In this document: piece after piece, positions 42,959 through 52,856 of the stretch
How the letters are laid out: the number at the start of each line of letters is the position of its first letter
How positions within the stretch are numbered: the first letter of the stretch is position 1
Assembly (NCBI GenBank): GCA_027886175.1
Contig: JAJNNQ010000006.1
Coordinates: forward strand, 61,230,001-61,294,000
Length of the DNA: 64,000 bases
Direction: 5' to 3'
Origin: Phylloscopus collybita
Lineage: Eukaryota; Chordata; Aves; Passeriformes; Phylloscopidae
The notes under the pieces: model-generated
What the model was told of the DNA's origin: nothing
The model's database searches: none
What the model saw: only the letters and a program-made list of their open reading frames with translations
Made by a program: the position numbers and the translations under genes

Positions 42959-44020
42959 AAGGGGGATGGCTCTTCCCTGCCCGGAGCTGCAGTTGGAAAA
43001 GCCAACTTCCAGCAGGAAGAACCTGACTCAGCTCCCTCCTGCTGCTTCAGGGGGTTTCAGCATCAGAAAAAAGGGAATAGCAGTGCTGTCCTCATCCCAA
43101 CTTCCAGCTTGTCCCAGTGTTCTTCCAGAGGTTTTCCTGGGCTCTTCCCTGCCCAGAGCTGCAGTAGGAAAAGCCAACTTCCAGCAGGAAGAACCTGACT
43201 CAGCTCCCTCCTGCTGCTTCAGGGGGTTTCAGCATCAGGAAAAAGGGAATAGCAGTGCTGTCCTCATCCCAACTTCCAGCTTGTCCCAAGTGCTCACCCA
43301 GAGGTTTTCCTGGGCTCTTCCCTGCCCAGAGCTGCAGTTGGAAAAGCCAACTTCCAGCAGGAAAAACCTGATTCAGCTCTGTCCTGCTGCTTCAGGGGGT
43401 TTCAGCATCAGAAAAAAGGGAATAGCAGTGCTGTCCTCATCCCAACTTCCAGCTTGTCCCAGTGCTCTTCCAGAGGTTTTCCTGGGCTCTTCCCTGCCTG
43501 GAGCTGCAGTTGGAAAAGCCAACTTCCAGCAGGAAGAACCTGACTCAGCTCCCTGCTGCTGCTTCAGGAGGTTTCATCTCCTGAAAAAGGGAAAAAGGGA
43601 ATAGCAGTGCTGTCCTCATCCCAACTTCCAGCTTGTCCCAGGTGTTCTTCCAGAGGTTTTCCTGGGCTCTTCCCTGCCCGGAGCTGCAGTTGGAAAAGAC
43701 AACTTCCAGCAGGAAGAACCTGACTCAGCTCCCTGCTGCTGCTTCAGGAGGTTTCACCTCCTGAAAAAGGGAAAAAGGGAATAGCAGTGCTGTCCTTATC
43801 CCAACTTCCAGCTTATCCCAGGTGCTCTTCCAGAGGTTTTCCTGGGATCTTCCCTGCCCGGAGCTGCAGTTGGAAAAGCCAACTTCCAGCAGGGAGAACC
43901 TGACTCATCTCTGTCCTGCTGCTTCAGGGGGTTTCAGCATCAGGAAAAAGGGAATAGCAGTGCTGTCCTCATCCCAACTTCCAGCTTGTCCCAGGTGCTC
44001 TTCCAGAGGTTTTCCTGCTC
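42959..44020 (+). repeat. ~176-bp tandem repeat, six copies
   Basis: Each copy runs from 'ctcttccctgcccggagctg' through 'aaaagccaacttccagcagg' and 'gggaatagcagtgctgtcc' to 'cagaggttttcctggg'. Starts are near 42970, 43141, 43314, 43490, 43667 and 43846. Open frames shift between copies, so it does not look coding. Confidence 0.93.
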
Positions 44021-44924
44021 CTTGGGCAATGGAATCATGGAGTGATTTGGGTCGGGACCAATCATTTCTTAAAGGGTTCAGAAAGCACCCAAATAAATCC
44101 CCTGCACTGTCATGGAAGTGAGCACAGACCTGGAGAAACCACACCTGAATTCCCAGGAAAGCTGTTCCCAGCCATGCCCGATACCCAGCAGGATGGAAAC
44201 TGAGCAGATAAATCTGATTAAAAATACATAAATCAATACTGATTTTTTTATTTTTTTTTTGAAGAATACTGGGGTTTCTCACATATTCCTCAGCTTAGAC
44301 AATTGCAGGGCTGTTGTCCAGGCCCTGCTATCAAGACATAACTGGATAACTCCCACCCTCTGGAATTGGCTGTTTGAGGTTTTTCCTAAGCTATGATGTC
44401 ACTGTCCGTGGGATGATATTTCAATCCCACAGAATTTGTGTGCATTATGCATTATTACCCAACGGCACAGAAATGCACCGGGTTTTAAGTAACACAGAAG
44501 GAAATCTGGTGTTGATCACTTCTGTTCGGCTTTGATGGAGATCATTTGAATATTTGATTTAATTAGCCTTTAATGTGCCTCCCGTAGCACAGCTGGATTT
44601 CTGCTGAAGGCCACAGAAATGTCTGGACAAAAGGAAAACGGAGCTAAAGGGATGGAATATCTTTTATTTTGCATGTCTGGATCAGCTGCAGTTGTGTTTT
44701 GTGAGGGATTTTTTTTCAAAAAAATGTTCAACCTCACAGCAAATCTGTTCTCTGGCTCGAAAGGGAATAAGAGAATTACCTACTTTGTACAAAGAAATAA
44801 AAGCAAATTAATAGACACAATTCCAGCATTTTGCAGCAATTCCTTCCTACTTTGTCCCCCACATTTTGGGAGAAGCCCTGTAGTTGTTTTTCTCTCTGCT
44901 GGCTGGGACACCAAGGTAGATTTT
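44021..44924. other. Unique DNA, possible conserved non-coding element
   Basis: 44440-44610 is free of repeats and AT-rich, with homeodomain-type words (gatttaattagc) and 'gcattatgcattatta'. This is the look of conserved regulatory DNA, but conservation cannot be tested here. Confidence 0.3.
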
Positions 44925-45030
44925 CATGGAATCCCAGAATGGGTTGGGTTGGAAGAGACCTTAAAGCTCACCCAGTTCCACCTCCTGCCACGGGCAGGGA
45001 CACCTTCCACTATCCCAGGTTTTCCAGAGG
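44925..45030 (-). mobile_element. CR1 LINE terminal fragment
   Basis: Antisense CR1 end 'catggaatcccagaatggg', 'ttgggttggaagagacctt', 'gggcagggacaccttccac'. Confidence 0.85.
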
Positions 45031-45254
45031 GAAGCTTCACAACAATCCCACCGATCCAGAGACTTCCCTCTCCTCCTCCTGCCTGGGCAAGAGGAAGGTT
45101 TCCAATACTCCAGTGAGGTTTTTCAGAGTTAGTTCATCAGTGGGGTTTCATTAACTGCCCTAAAGCGGCACAGGAGGGAAGAGTGGAGAAGAGCTGATGA
45201 GCTCCTGATTATCTGCACCTTATCCCTCGTCAGACCCTCGGCTTCAAATTGCCA

Positions 45255-45715
45255 AGAAGTCTTGGATTAGATGGGATTTGGGGAAGGAATTCTCCCCTGG
45301 GAGGGCGGGGAGACCCTGGAATAGAATTTTGTCACACGTTGGGCTCAGGCTGCTCCAAGGTCATAAAATCCAGATCCTCTCAAATCCAAATAAATTCCTT
45401 TGGAATCGAAAGGGGGATTGAGTTTGGGATGGGTTTTTCCCTCATTGCCCTGACATGGGGGTTGTAGCAGGTGGAATCATGGATGGGATATTGGGAAGGA
45501 ATTCTTCCCTGGGAGGGTGAGGAGGGGCTGGGATGGAATTCCCAGAGCAGCTGTGGCTGCACCTGGATCCCTGGCAGTGTCCAAGGTCAAGTTGGTTGGG
45601 ATTTGGAGCAGCCTGGGACAGTGGAAAGTGTCCCTGCCCGTGACAGGGGGTGGAATGAGATGATCCTTAAAATCCCTTCCAACCCAAATCATTCCATGAT
45701 TCCATGATTCCAGTT
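45255..45715 (+). mobile_element. CR1 LINE 3' fragments (two pieces)
   Basis: A short sense piece at about 45255-45375 ('gattagatgggatttgggg') and a fuller one at 45475-45715 ending 'atcattccatgattccatg'. Between them is about 100 bp of non-CR1 DNA. Confidence 0.85.
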
Positions 45716-46442
45716 TTTTGAACTAAATTACCTGCATAACTCCTCTTTCTCAGGTAAAGAGTGAAAGATTTAACTAAAAGTCTTGCTAAAAATATATTTC
45801 AATTCTCATTTTCCACATTACCAGGGAAAGAATGAATTCCTTTCCAAAACATCCCAAAATATCCCCTAAAAAATAAGCAGTGAGGCAAGAGCTCATTATA
45901 ATATCAGGAGAATCACACCAAGGTGCCTAAATCCAGGGAAAACAAGAGGGAAAATCCTTCTCAGTTTCATCCCACTTGTGAGCAATCCCAGTGATCCCAG
46001 TGCAGACACTGAGGCAGTGAAAAGTTGCCAGTGGAAAAGCTGGAGTGGAACTTTGGAATTTGCCAAGTATTGGGAGAGAAAAAAAAAAAGGGCAAAAAGG
46101 TCACTGAGGTGGGGAGTTTTTGGTTTTTATCAGCAGGAATCATCTCTGATTGTGTCTGGTTCCAGGGAATAACCCATCCTGGCAGCCACTGACATTAAAT
46201 TTAAAATATTCCAAAGTTCTCAAATATTCAGAAGTTTTATGAGGGCTACTACATGCAATCATACTTAGGTGTTTGTCTGGATTTTTGAGACCTTTCTTTT
46301 CCTTTCCCCACAAGTTTCTTGTTATTCCTTTTTCCGCCCCCCACCACCATTTTTCTGCCTTTTCCTCTGCTGACCCGAAACATTTGACTCATTTCAAAAC
46401 ACCTGCATAAAAATGAGGAAACCCCCTGCAAATTCTATTACT
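45716..46442. other. Intergenic, nothing recognised
   Basis: Unique DNA without a recognised gene. Confidence 0.45.
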
Positions 46443-46853
46443 GAAAATATAAATTAAAAAAAAAAGTGGAAATAAATAAATAAATAAATATTATAATAAA
46501 TTATAATAAAGAAATAGAATATAAACAAATAAATAAAGTGGAAATAAAGGAATAAAAATGGAAACAAAGAAAGAAAAAAAGGAAATAAATGAAATGGGGA
46601 TAAAGAAATTGAATGGAAATAAATACAATGTAAATAAATAAATAAATGGAAATAAAGGCATGAAATGGAAATAAATAGCTAAACTAAATGGGAATAAACA
46701 AATAAAATGGAAATAAACAGATAAACTAAATGGGAATAAACAAATAAATAAAATGGAAATAAATAGCTAAACTGAATGGGAATAAACAAATAAAATGGAA
46801 ATAAACAGATAAACTAAACGGGAATAAACAAATAAATAAAATGGAAATAAATA
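46443..46853. repeat. A-rich (AAATAAAYGGAAATAAA)n tract
   Basis: Irregular repeats of AAATAA, ATGGAAATAA and ATGGGAATAAAC over about 410 bp. Confidence 0.93.
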
Positions 46854-47437
46854 AAAGAGCTCTTGTATCCAGGGAGAAAAAGGCCCAAATGTGCAGAATT
46901 TTTAGGCTGGAGGCAAACCAGGAAGACCAGAAGGAGAAGTTCGTTTAGGTCAGGCCTTTTTTTAGCTGAGTTATTTAATCTGGGTCAATTTTTGAAATGA
47001 AAAGTCAAAACATTTTATTTGAAAACCGCCAGAGTGAAACTTTGGGATGTTGTTTTAAAACATTTCCTGCTCTTCTGTGCTGTGTTGAGTGACAGCCTCA
47101 ATTCCCAGGCAGATCCAGTTCCTCTGGAATGCCATCTCTGGCTGAATTGGCTCCTCCTCATTTATTTTAATTACTATTTTCATAACCCTTCCACCTCATG
47201 CATGGGGTTCAGAGAAGCCACCATGCTCTGACACTGCAGGGTGGAGGGAGACTCATGCAGGTGATGAAAGCCTGAAGCTTTCCCCTTCGGCTTCCAGAAG
47301 TGCAGGAGGCAAAGGGATGGAAATTGTAAATCCTGTCTGGAGCAGGACACTCAGCTCTGACTCCTCTCAGCTTTCTCTGCCAAAACCCTCAGCACACAAA
47401 GCTGGGACAGGGAGAACCTGGGTGGTGTTGCTTTTGA
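46854..47437. other. Intergenic, nothing recognised
   Basis: No recognised gene or transposon. Confidence 0.45.
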
Positions 47438-47945
47438 GAATCCCCAAAAATCCCTGGGGCTGGCAAAGCCCTCCCAGGCCAGGCAGTCCCAGCTGTGCCC
47501 CGTGCCCACCTTGTCACCCTGAGTGCCACCTCCAGGTGACACCTCCAGGGCTGGGCACTGCAAAGCTCCCTGGGCAGCCCCTGCCAAGGCCTGAGCTCCC
47601 TTTCCATGGGGAAATTCCTGCTGCTGGCCCAGCTGAGCCTCCCCTGGCCCAGCCTGAGGCTGTTCCCTCTCCTCCTGTCCCTGTGCCCTGGGAGCAGAGC
47701 CCGACCCCCCCGGCTGTCCCCTCCTGGCAGGGAGCTGTGCAGAGCCACCAGGGCCCCCCTGAGCCTCCTTTGCTCCAGGCTCAGCCCCTTCCCCAGCTCC
47801 CTCAGCCCCTCCTGGGGCTCCAGCCCCTTCCCCAGCTCCCTGCCCTGCCCTGGACACGCTGCAGCCCCTCCAGGGCTCTCCTGCAGGAGCCACAACTGGA
47901 CACACTCCTGGAGGGACCTCTCAGTGCCCAGCACAGAGGACCAAA
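47438..47945 (-). mobile_element. CR1 LINE 3' fragment, longer copy
   Basis: Antisense CR1 extending further 5' than most here ('gagcctcctttgctccaggc' at about 47760 and onward). The GC-rich 5' part is internally repetitive (ccccttccccagctccctgc). Overlapping open frames of 184-213 codons on both strands are artefacts. Confidence 0.85.
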
Positions 47946-48679
47946 TCTCCCTCATTAAAAACCAAACACTGCCCAAATCCCAGTGAGATGACTTTTCTAA
48001 GGACCTGTTTTGACAGTAATTAGAGGACAGCTTTAAAAAAAAAAAAAATCAGATTGGCATTAACAGTGGCACAGCAACCCTTGGATGCCCTCCCCGGGGC
48101 CGGAATTGAGAACAATTCCATTTATCCCTCTCCTCCGAGCTATGCCAGCCACGCCGAGGGCACATTTTGACACAGATTTATTGGGAGGCTGCAGGAACAG
48201 CTGAGGTGCACCCAGCACAACACAGTCCTGTGGTAGATGGAGCATTTCCAACAACCCTTCCCCACTTTTTTTTTTTTGGGGGGATTCATGGCTTTGCTGG
48301 TGGATATAGAAGTGGCCTGGGAGAAGAGTTCATCCTGTTGCTGGAGAGACTCACATGCCTCAGTCCTTGCCTGAAAAATTTAGGGTGGTCAGACCTTAAT
48401 GAAGCATTCCTTGGGAATTCAAGGTGCTCAGACCTCAACAAATCCCATTCCATGTGCTATTTCCAGCTGCCTGTTGGCAAATCCGAGTCTGGGGTGCCAG
48501 GAGCCACTCGAGCTTTTCCCTTGCATCATCTGCAGGCAGGAGGTGACAGAAGCAGCCCAACTGTCCCTTGTCCCTCAGCTGTGCCCTAGCCCTGGCTGTC
48601 CATCCCAGCCCATCCCATGCCTGCCCCAACCTGCTGAGTGCCAGGAAAAGGGAAATCAATGCAACACGGAGCAGAGAAT
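47946..48679. other. Intergenic, nothing recognised
   Basis: No recognised gene or transposon; contains a poly-A run near 48035. Confidence 0.45.
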
Positions 48680-48790
48680 GGGGGGAATTGTAGAATCGTG
48701 GGATGGTTTGGGTTGGGAGGGACCCTGGACATCATCTCATTCCATGGGCAGGGATGGATCAGCTTGCTCAGAGCCCCAAAAGAGAGATTT
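48680..48790 (-). mobile_element. CR1 LINE terminal scrap
   Basis: 'tagaatcgtgggatggtttg' then 'ggttgggagggaccctgg' is the antisense CR1 end. Confidence 0.75.
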
Positions 48791-48829
48791 CAGCCTCTGA
48801 TGGATTTTGTCTTCTGAGCATCCAGGGAT

Positions 48830-49190
48830 CAGAGATTGTTGTTTTGGGGTGTTTGGTTTTTTTTTGTTCTCCTCTGGTTTTTTTTCCTAAGGTTTTTTTA
48901 AAGTTTTTTAGCTTTCTGTATTTACCTTTTGTAATGGAGCTTTTTGTGATTTTTACATAAACAACTTCTTGTTGTCACTGTTCTTTCATGTTTATGTTTT
49001 TCTCATAAAGAAGAGACTGCTGATGAACTGTTAAGTTGACCAACGTAGCTGAAGAGGAAGATTTTCTTCCTCCAATCCATCGTCACTGTTAGAATTCTAT
49101 AAATGTCAAAGTCTGTAAATAAACTTCCCCTTTTTTTGCCTTAAACATCTCAGTGTGTGAGTGTCACTTCTTTTGTGTCCTACTGCCACA
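48830..49190 (+). mobile_element. Possible LTR remnant
   Basis: T-rich DNA followed by 'ttctataaatgtcaaag' and 'ctgtaaataaacttccc', a TATA-like box and AATAAA 25-30 bp apart as in compact LTRs. Ends and target duplication are not found. Confidence 0.3.
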
Positions 49191-49724
49191 AGAGATCCTT
49201 CAGGAAGAGTCTCTATCCCTGATGCCAGGACGGACTGTAAGAAATTCAGGAATCTGGTCTCCTGCCACAGAACACATCCCTGCAGCAGCCTGGTTCCCTG
49301 GATACCCTGAAACGCATCCCTGTTGGCCTGCTGCCATTTGAAATGTTCAGAATAAATCCTTCATTCCTGAGGGGCAGCTCTGATCTCTGCCCCCTGCGAC
49401 AGGGACAGGAGCCAGGGAGCAGCTGGAGCTGTGTCAGGATATTCCATGATTCCATAATCCTTTGTCCTGCCTGTCGGGACAGAGCGGGTTATTTCCTCAC
49501 TCAGCACTTTGCACCTCTCCTCTCTATCCCGGTTTAAAAATCCTTTCCCGTGGTGACCAACCTGAACTTCGGGCGTTTGTCTTCTCCCTAGGTGAATGTG
49601 CCACCAGATCCTGGAATTTTGCTCCCTGAATTCAACTTTGGGGGCGGGGACCCTGCGAAAGTGAAGCCAAAATTCGGTGCCGCCGGCCCGAGCTCCCTCT
49701 GCCGGTGCCGGTCCCGCAGCGCCC
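49191..49724. other. Intergenic, nothing recognised
   Basis: No recognised gene. 'gcaaaagtgaagcc'-like phrases just before the minisatellite resemble retroviral leader DNA but are too short to call. Confidence 0.4.
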
Positions 49725-50275
49725 GCCCGGATCTCTCCCGAATCCCTCCCGGATCCCGCCAGCATCCCTCCCGGATCCCTCCCGGATCCACCTGGATCCC
49801 TCCCGGATCCCGCCAGCATCCTGCCCGGATCCCTCCCGGATCCTTCTGGATCCCTCCCGGGTCCGTCCCGGATCCCGCCCGAATCCAGGGAGCTCGCCAG
49901 CATCCCGCCCGCATCCTGCCTGGATCCCGCCCCGATCCCTCCCGGATTTCTCCCGGATCCTTCCTGGATCCCTCCCGCATCCCGCCTGGATCTCTCCCGG
50001 ATCCCTCCCGCATCCTGCTTGGATCCCGCCCCGATCCTTCCCGCATCCTCCCCGGATCCTGCCCGGATCTCTCCCGGATCCTCCTGGATCCCTCCTGCAT
50101 CCCATCCGGATCTTGCCCAGATCTTCCTGGATCCTTCCTGCATCTCTCCGGGATCCGTCCTGGATCCCTCCCGGATCCCGCCTGATTCCTGCCCCGATCC
50201 CTCCCAGATCCCGCCCCGATCCCTCCCAGATCCCGCCTGAATCCTTCCCAGATCCCTCCCGGATTGCTCCCGGAG
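49725..50275. repeat. GC-rich ~11-bp minisatellite rich in GGATCC
   Basis: Repeats of ggatccctccc and ggatcccgcc with variants agcatcc and agatcc. Dozens of BamHI sites lie in 550 bp. Plus and minus frames are open for 170-320 codons (Pro/Ser/Asp on plus; Gly/Arg/Asp on minus); these are artefacts. It lies about 2 kb upstream of the RUNX P1 exon. Confidence 0.95.
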
Positions 50276-50679
50276 CTGAGCCGGTGCCGGGATGCGCTTC
50301 CCGGAGCGATCTCGCCGCTCCATCCCGGCTCCCGGCTGGCTGGCAGGTGAACCCTTGATGGGTTGTTTCTGCCGGAGTGGAAGGCATCCAGCTCCGGAGC
50401 GGGAAGAGGTTTATCCCGATCCAGGCAGAAAGTTGGCGGCAGGATCCAGAAGAGCCGGGAAACAAAAAAAAAAAAAAAAAAAACCTCTTTAATTCAGGAT
50501 TGAGCCAAGCTCAGCGCCTGGGAGTGGTGTCCTCAGTTCCCTGTTCTTGCTGTTCAGAACTGCTCTGGGGTTTTTTTTCTCAGGAAGTTCATTTGGGAAA
50601 AGATCCCAATTTCCTGGGTAACGTGTGTTGCTGGAATTGCCAAATCTTTTTGCATCACGAGAGGCTTTTTGGGCCTGTT

Positions 50680-51030
50680 CAGGCTGGAGAGGAGAAGCTC
50701 CAGGGAGAGCTCAGAGCTCCTTCCAGGGCCCAAAGGGGCTCCAGGAGAGCTGCAGAGGGACTGGGGACAAGGGACAGAGGGACAGCACCCAGGGAATGGC
50801 TTCCCAGTGCCAGAGGGCAGGGCTGGCTGGGATCTTGGGAATCAGGAATTGTTCCCTGGCAGGGTGGGCAGGCCCTGGCACAGGGTGCCCAGAGCAGCTG
50901 TGGCTGCCCCTGGATCCCTGGCAGTGCCCAAGGCCAGGTTGGACACTGGGGCTGGGAGCAGCCTGGGACAGTGGGAGGTGTCCCTGCCCATGGCAGAAGA
51001 ACTGGATGATCCCTAAAATCCCTTGATAAC
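50680..51030 (+). mobile_element. CR1 LINE 3' fragment
   Basis: Sense CR1 from 'ttcaggctggagaggagaag' to 'gatccctaaaatcccttg'. Confidence 0.92.
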
Positions 51031-51119
51031 CAAACTCTGGTTATTTGGGTATCAATAAAGCAGAAAGTTTCTTTGAAAGTTGTGGGTTTTTGAAGGAGAT
51101 TTTACTCCTGGAAGGTGTA

Positions 51120-51210
51120 AAGGAAGTGGGAGGTGTCCCTGCCATGGCAGGGGTGACACTGGATGATCTCCAAGGTCCTTCCCAACCCAAACCATTCCAG
51201 GATTCTTTAA
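51120..51210 (+). mobile_element. CR1 LINE terminal scrap
   Basis: 'ggaggtgtccctgccatgg' to 'caaaccattccaggattc'; sense CR1 end. Confidence 0.85.
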
Positions 51211-52319
51211 TCCTCCTGTTCAACAAACTGACATTTAAAAAAAGGGAAATCAAAGGCACACACCCCCAGGGCACCCACTAACTCCAGAAGGAAGTCAGGA
51301 TGCCCTGGAAGTGTTTCCACAAGAAATTCAGGCAGTGACAGGACTCTACTTCCATAGCTGCAATAAGAAGAAAAAATCCAAGTAATTTAAGCACCTATTT
51401 TTTTTTCCAGGAATTCCCACTTCATGGAGTAGTAATTGAATTTTCTCCTCTCTTCTTCATTGTCACAGCCAGAGACAAAATTTCCAGTTGATTATTGGTT
51501 TAGGCTTTTTATTTTAAATTTTTTTTCATTTTCTTTTGGGAAGGGAGAAGACAAAGGAAGAACAGGACTTGTGCTGAGGAAAGATTGTAGGACTGGACCC
51601 TATGGAAAACCAAGATTTCCTGTGATTTTCCAGCACTCCTTAGAGGGTGCCATCGTAGAGATTCCAAATAAAGTTGGGACATTTTAATCTCCCCTTTTTT
51701 TATTTTTACCCATTTTCTAAAAAAAAAAAAAGTTCAGACTTTTTAATTTCCCTTTTTTTCCCCCCCATTTTCTTAAAAAAATAGGGGAAAAACTTTTTAA
51801 TCTTCTTATCTTCTTTTTTTTTTCCTCCCCATTCTCTTGAAAAAAAAATAAATCTCATTCCAATGCTCTTTCCCCAGACAGGGGTCTTCCCTCCAGCTGA
51901 TTCCCCATGTTTTCCAGAATGAGTTCCACATCCTGCTGCCTTCACAGCGGCCTCAAACCCAGGTTTGAATTCCTATGGAATAAAAGCAGCAGTGAAGTCG
52001 CTATCAAAATAAGCAGGAGCTCCTAAAAAAAAAAAAAAAAAAAAAAAAAAACCCAACCCAAAAAACCCTCAAACAACCAAACAAGAGGAGCTGAACTAAC
52101 TCATCAAAGACCTTTTGGAGCATCAGGGGCTGGTGAATCACCAGTTTTTTTCCCTCCCTCAGCAACTCCATCCTTGCCTGGAGCCCCGGGGAGGGCAGGT
52201 GGAGTGGGAAGGGCATGACTTCAGCAAGTTAAAAAAAAAAAACACAAAAACCACCCTTCCAAAAAAAAAAAAAAAAAGGAGGCAGAAAGTCGACATCACC
52301 CCAGTCATGTGATGCAAAA
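51211..52319. other. Upstream region of RUNX P1
   Basis: Unique DNA with several poly-A/poly-T runs (51718-51732, 51770-51850, 52025-52050, 52230-52280). No transposon is recognised; proximal regulatory elements of P1 would lie here. Confidence 0.5.
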
Positions 52320-52404
52320 GGACCAATGGAGGCAGGTCCTGGAAAGGGGAACAGTTAAATTTGTAATTTGGGTTGTGTGAAACACTTCTTTGGGCCTCAT
52401 AAAC
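52320..52404 (+). promoter_or_regulatory. RUNX3: RUNX distal (P1) promoter, proximal part
   Basis: The sequence just upstream of the tandem RUNX sites includes 'cctttgggcctcataaac'-type DNA ('tttgggcctcataaacaacc' at about 52389-52408), which belongs to the conserved start region of vertebrate RUNX P1 transcripts. No canonical TATA is seen. Known RUNX P1 transcripts begin at or near the paired RUNX sites, so transcription probably starts within a few tens of bases of 52400. Confidence 0.7.
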
Positions 52405-52801
52405 AACCACAGAACCACAAGTTGGGTACGGAGGCAGTCACCCAAGAGCGGGTCCGGGATATTGGTCAGCAGGGAGGGCACAAATCGTTGTGCCTGCAAA
52501 CCACAGGGTTTCGGAGGGTGGTAAGCATCATCAACCACAACCAAGCCGCTATATATATTTTTTTTTTCCTCCCCCCTCCTTTTTTTTGTTTTTTTTTTTT
52601 TTTCTTCTTTTTTTTTTAAAGAAAGAATTTCTTTGAGCAAAAGTAGCTGAGGATCCGCTCCCGAGGCGCCGGGATGGAGCCGAGAGGGATGGCTGGGAGG
52701 AGGGTGGTGGCAATGACCAATCTTCATTTTTCACTCCCCAAGGTGGAAGAAGCCCTGAATTCCCTCCCAGCGAAGAGAGAGTGAGTTTTAAAGAGGAAAC
52801 A
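52405..52801 (+). promoter_or_regulatory. RUNX3: RUNX P1 5' leader with four RUNX-binding sites
   Basis: AACCACAGAACCACAAG at 52405-52421 is two RUNX motifs one base apart. Further AACCACA copies lie at 52499-52505 and 52533-52539. Paired RUNX sites at the start of P1 leaders are an established feature of RUNX genes and mediate auto- and cross-regulation between family members. Downstream the leader contains a 65-bp T-rich tract (about 52555-52618). It must be transcribed if the leader is unspliced, and may mark a lineage-specific expansion or a spliced-out segment ('ggtggtaagcatc' at about 52518 is a possible donor). Confidence 0.75.
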
Positions 52802-52856
52802 ATGGCTTCAAACAGCATTTTTGAGTCACTTCCTTCTTACCAGCACTTCTTGAGAG
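52802..52856 (+). CDS. RUNX3: RUNX transcription factor, distal N-terminus (exon 1, partial)
   Basis: The ATG at 52802 opens MASNSIFESLPSYQHFLR and ends with the first base of a split codon before GTAAGTG, the position where RUNX P1 exon 1 is always spliced. In RUNX proteins the P1 exon supplies this ~19-residue peptide (MASDSIFESF... in RUNX1, MASNSIFDSF... in RUNX3, MASNSLF... in RUNX2); the Runt DNA-binding domain is encoded by later exons outside this window. Asn at residue 4 favours RUNX3, and the repeat-rich, microchromosome-like setting agrees (RUNX3 is on chromosome 23 in chicken, RUNX1 on chromosome 1). Glu8, Ser12 and Gln14 are closer to human RUNX1, so RUNX1 is not excluded. The peptide is one residue shorter than the mammalian forms. 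Family assignment is firm; the paralogue is probable. Confidence 0.8.

Noticed and set aside
42918..43604. 228-codon frame through the 176-bp tandem repeat
   Set aside because: Frame of each repeat copy shifts because unit length is not a constant multiple of three; no domain.
49361..50465. 320-codon Gly/Arg/Asp frame (minus) and Pro/Ser frames (plus)
   Set aside because: Translation of the 11-bp GGATCC minisatellite on both strands.
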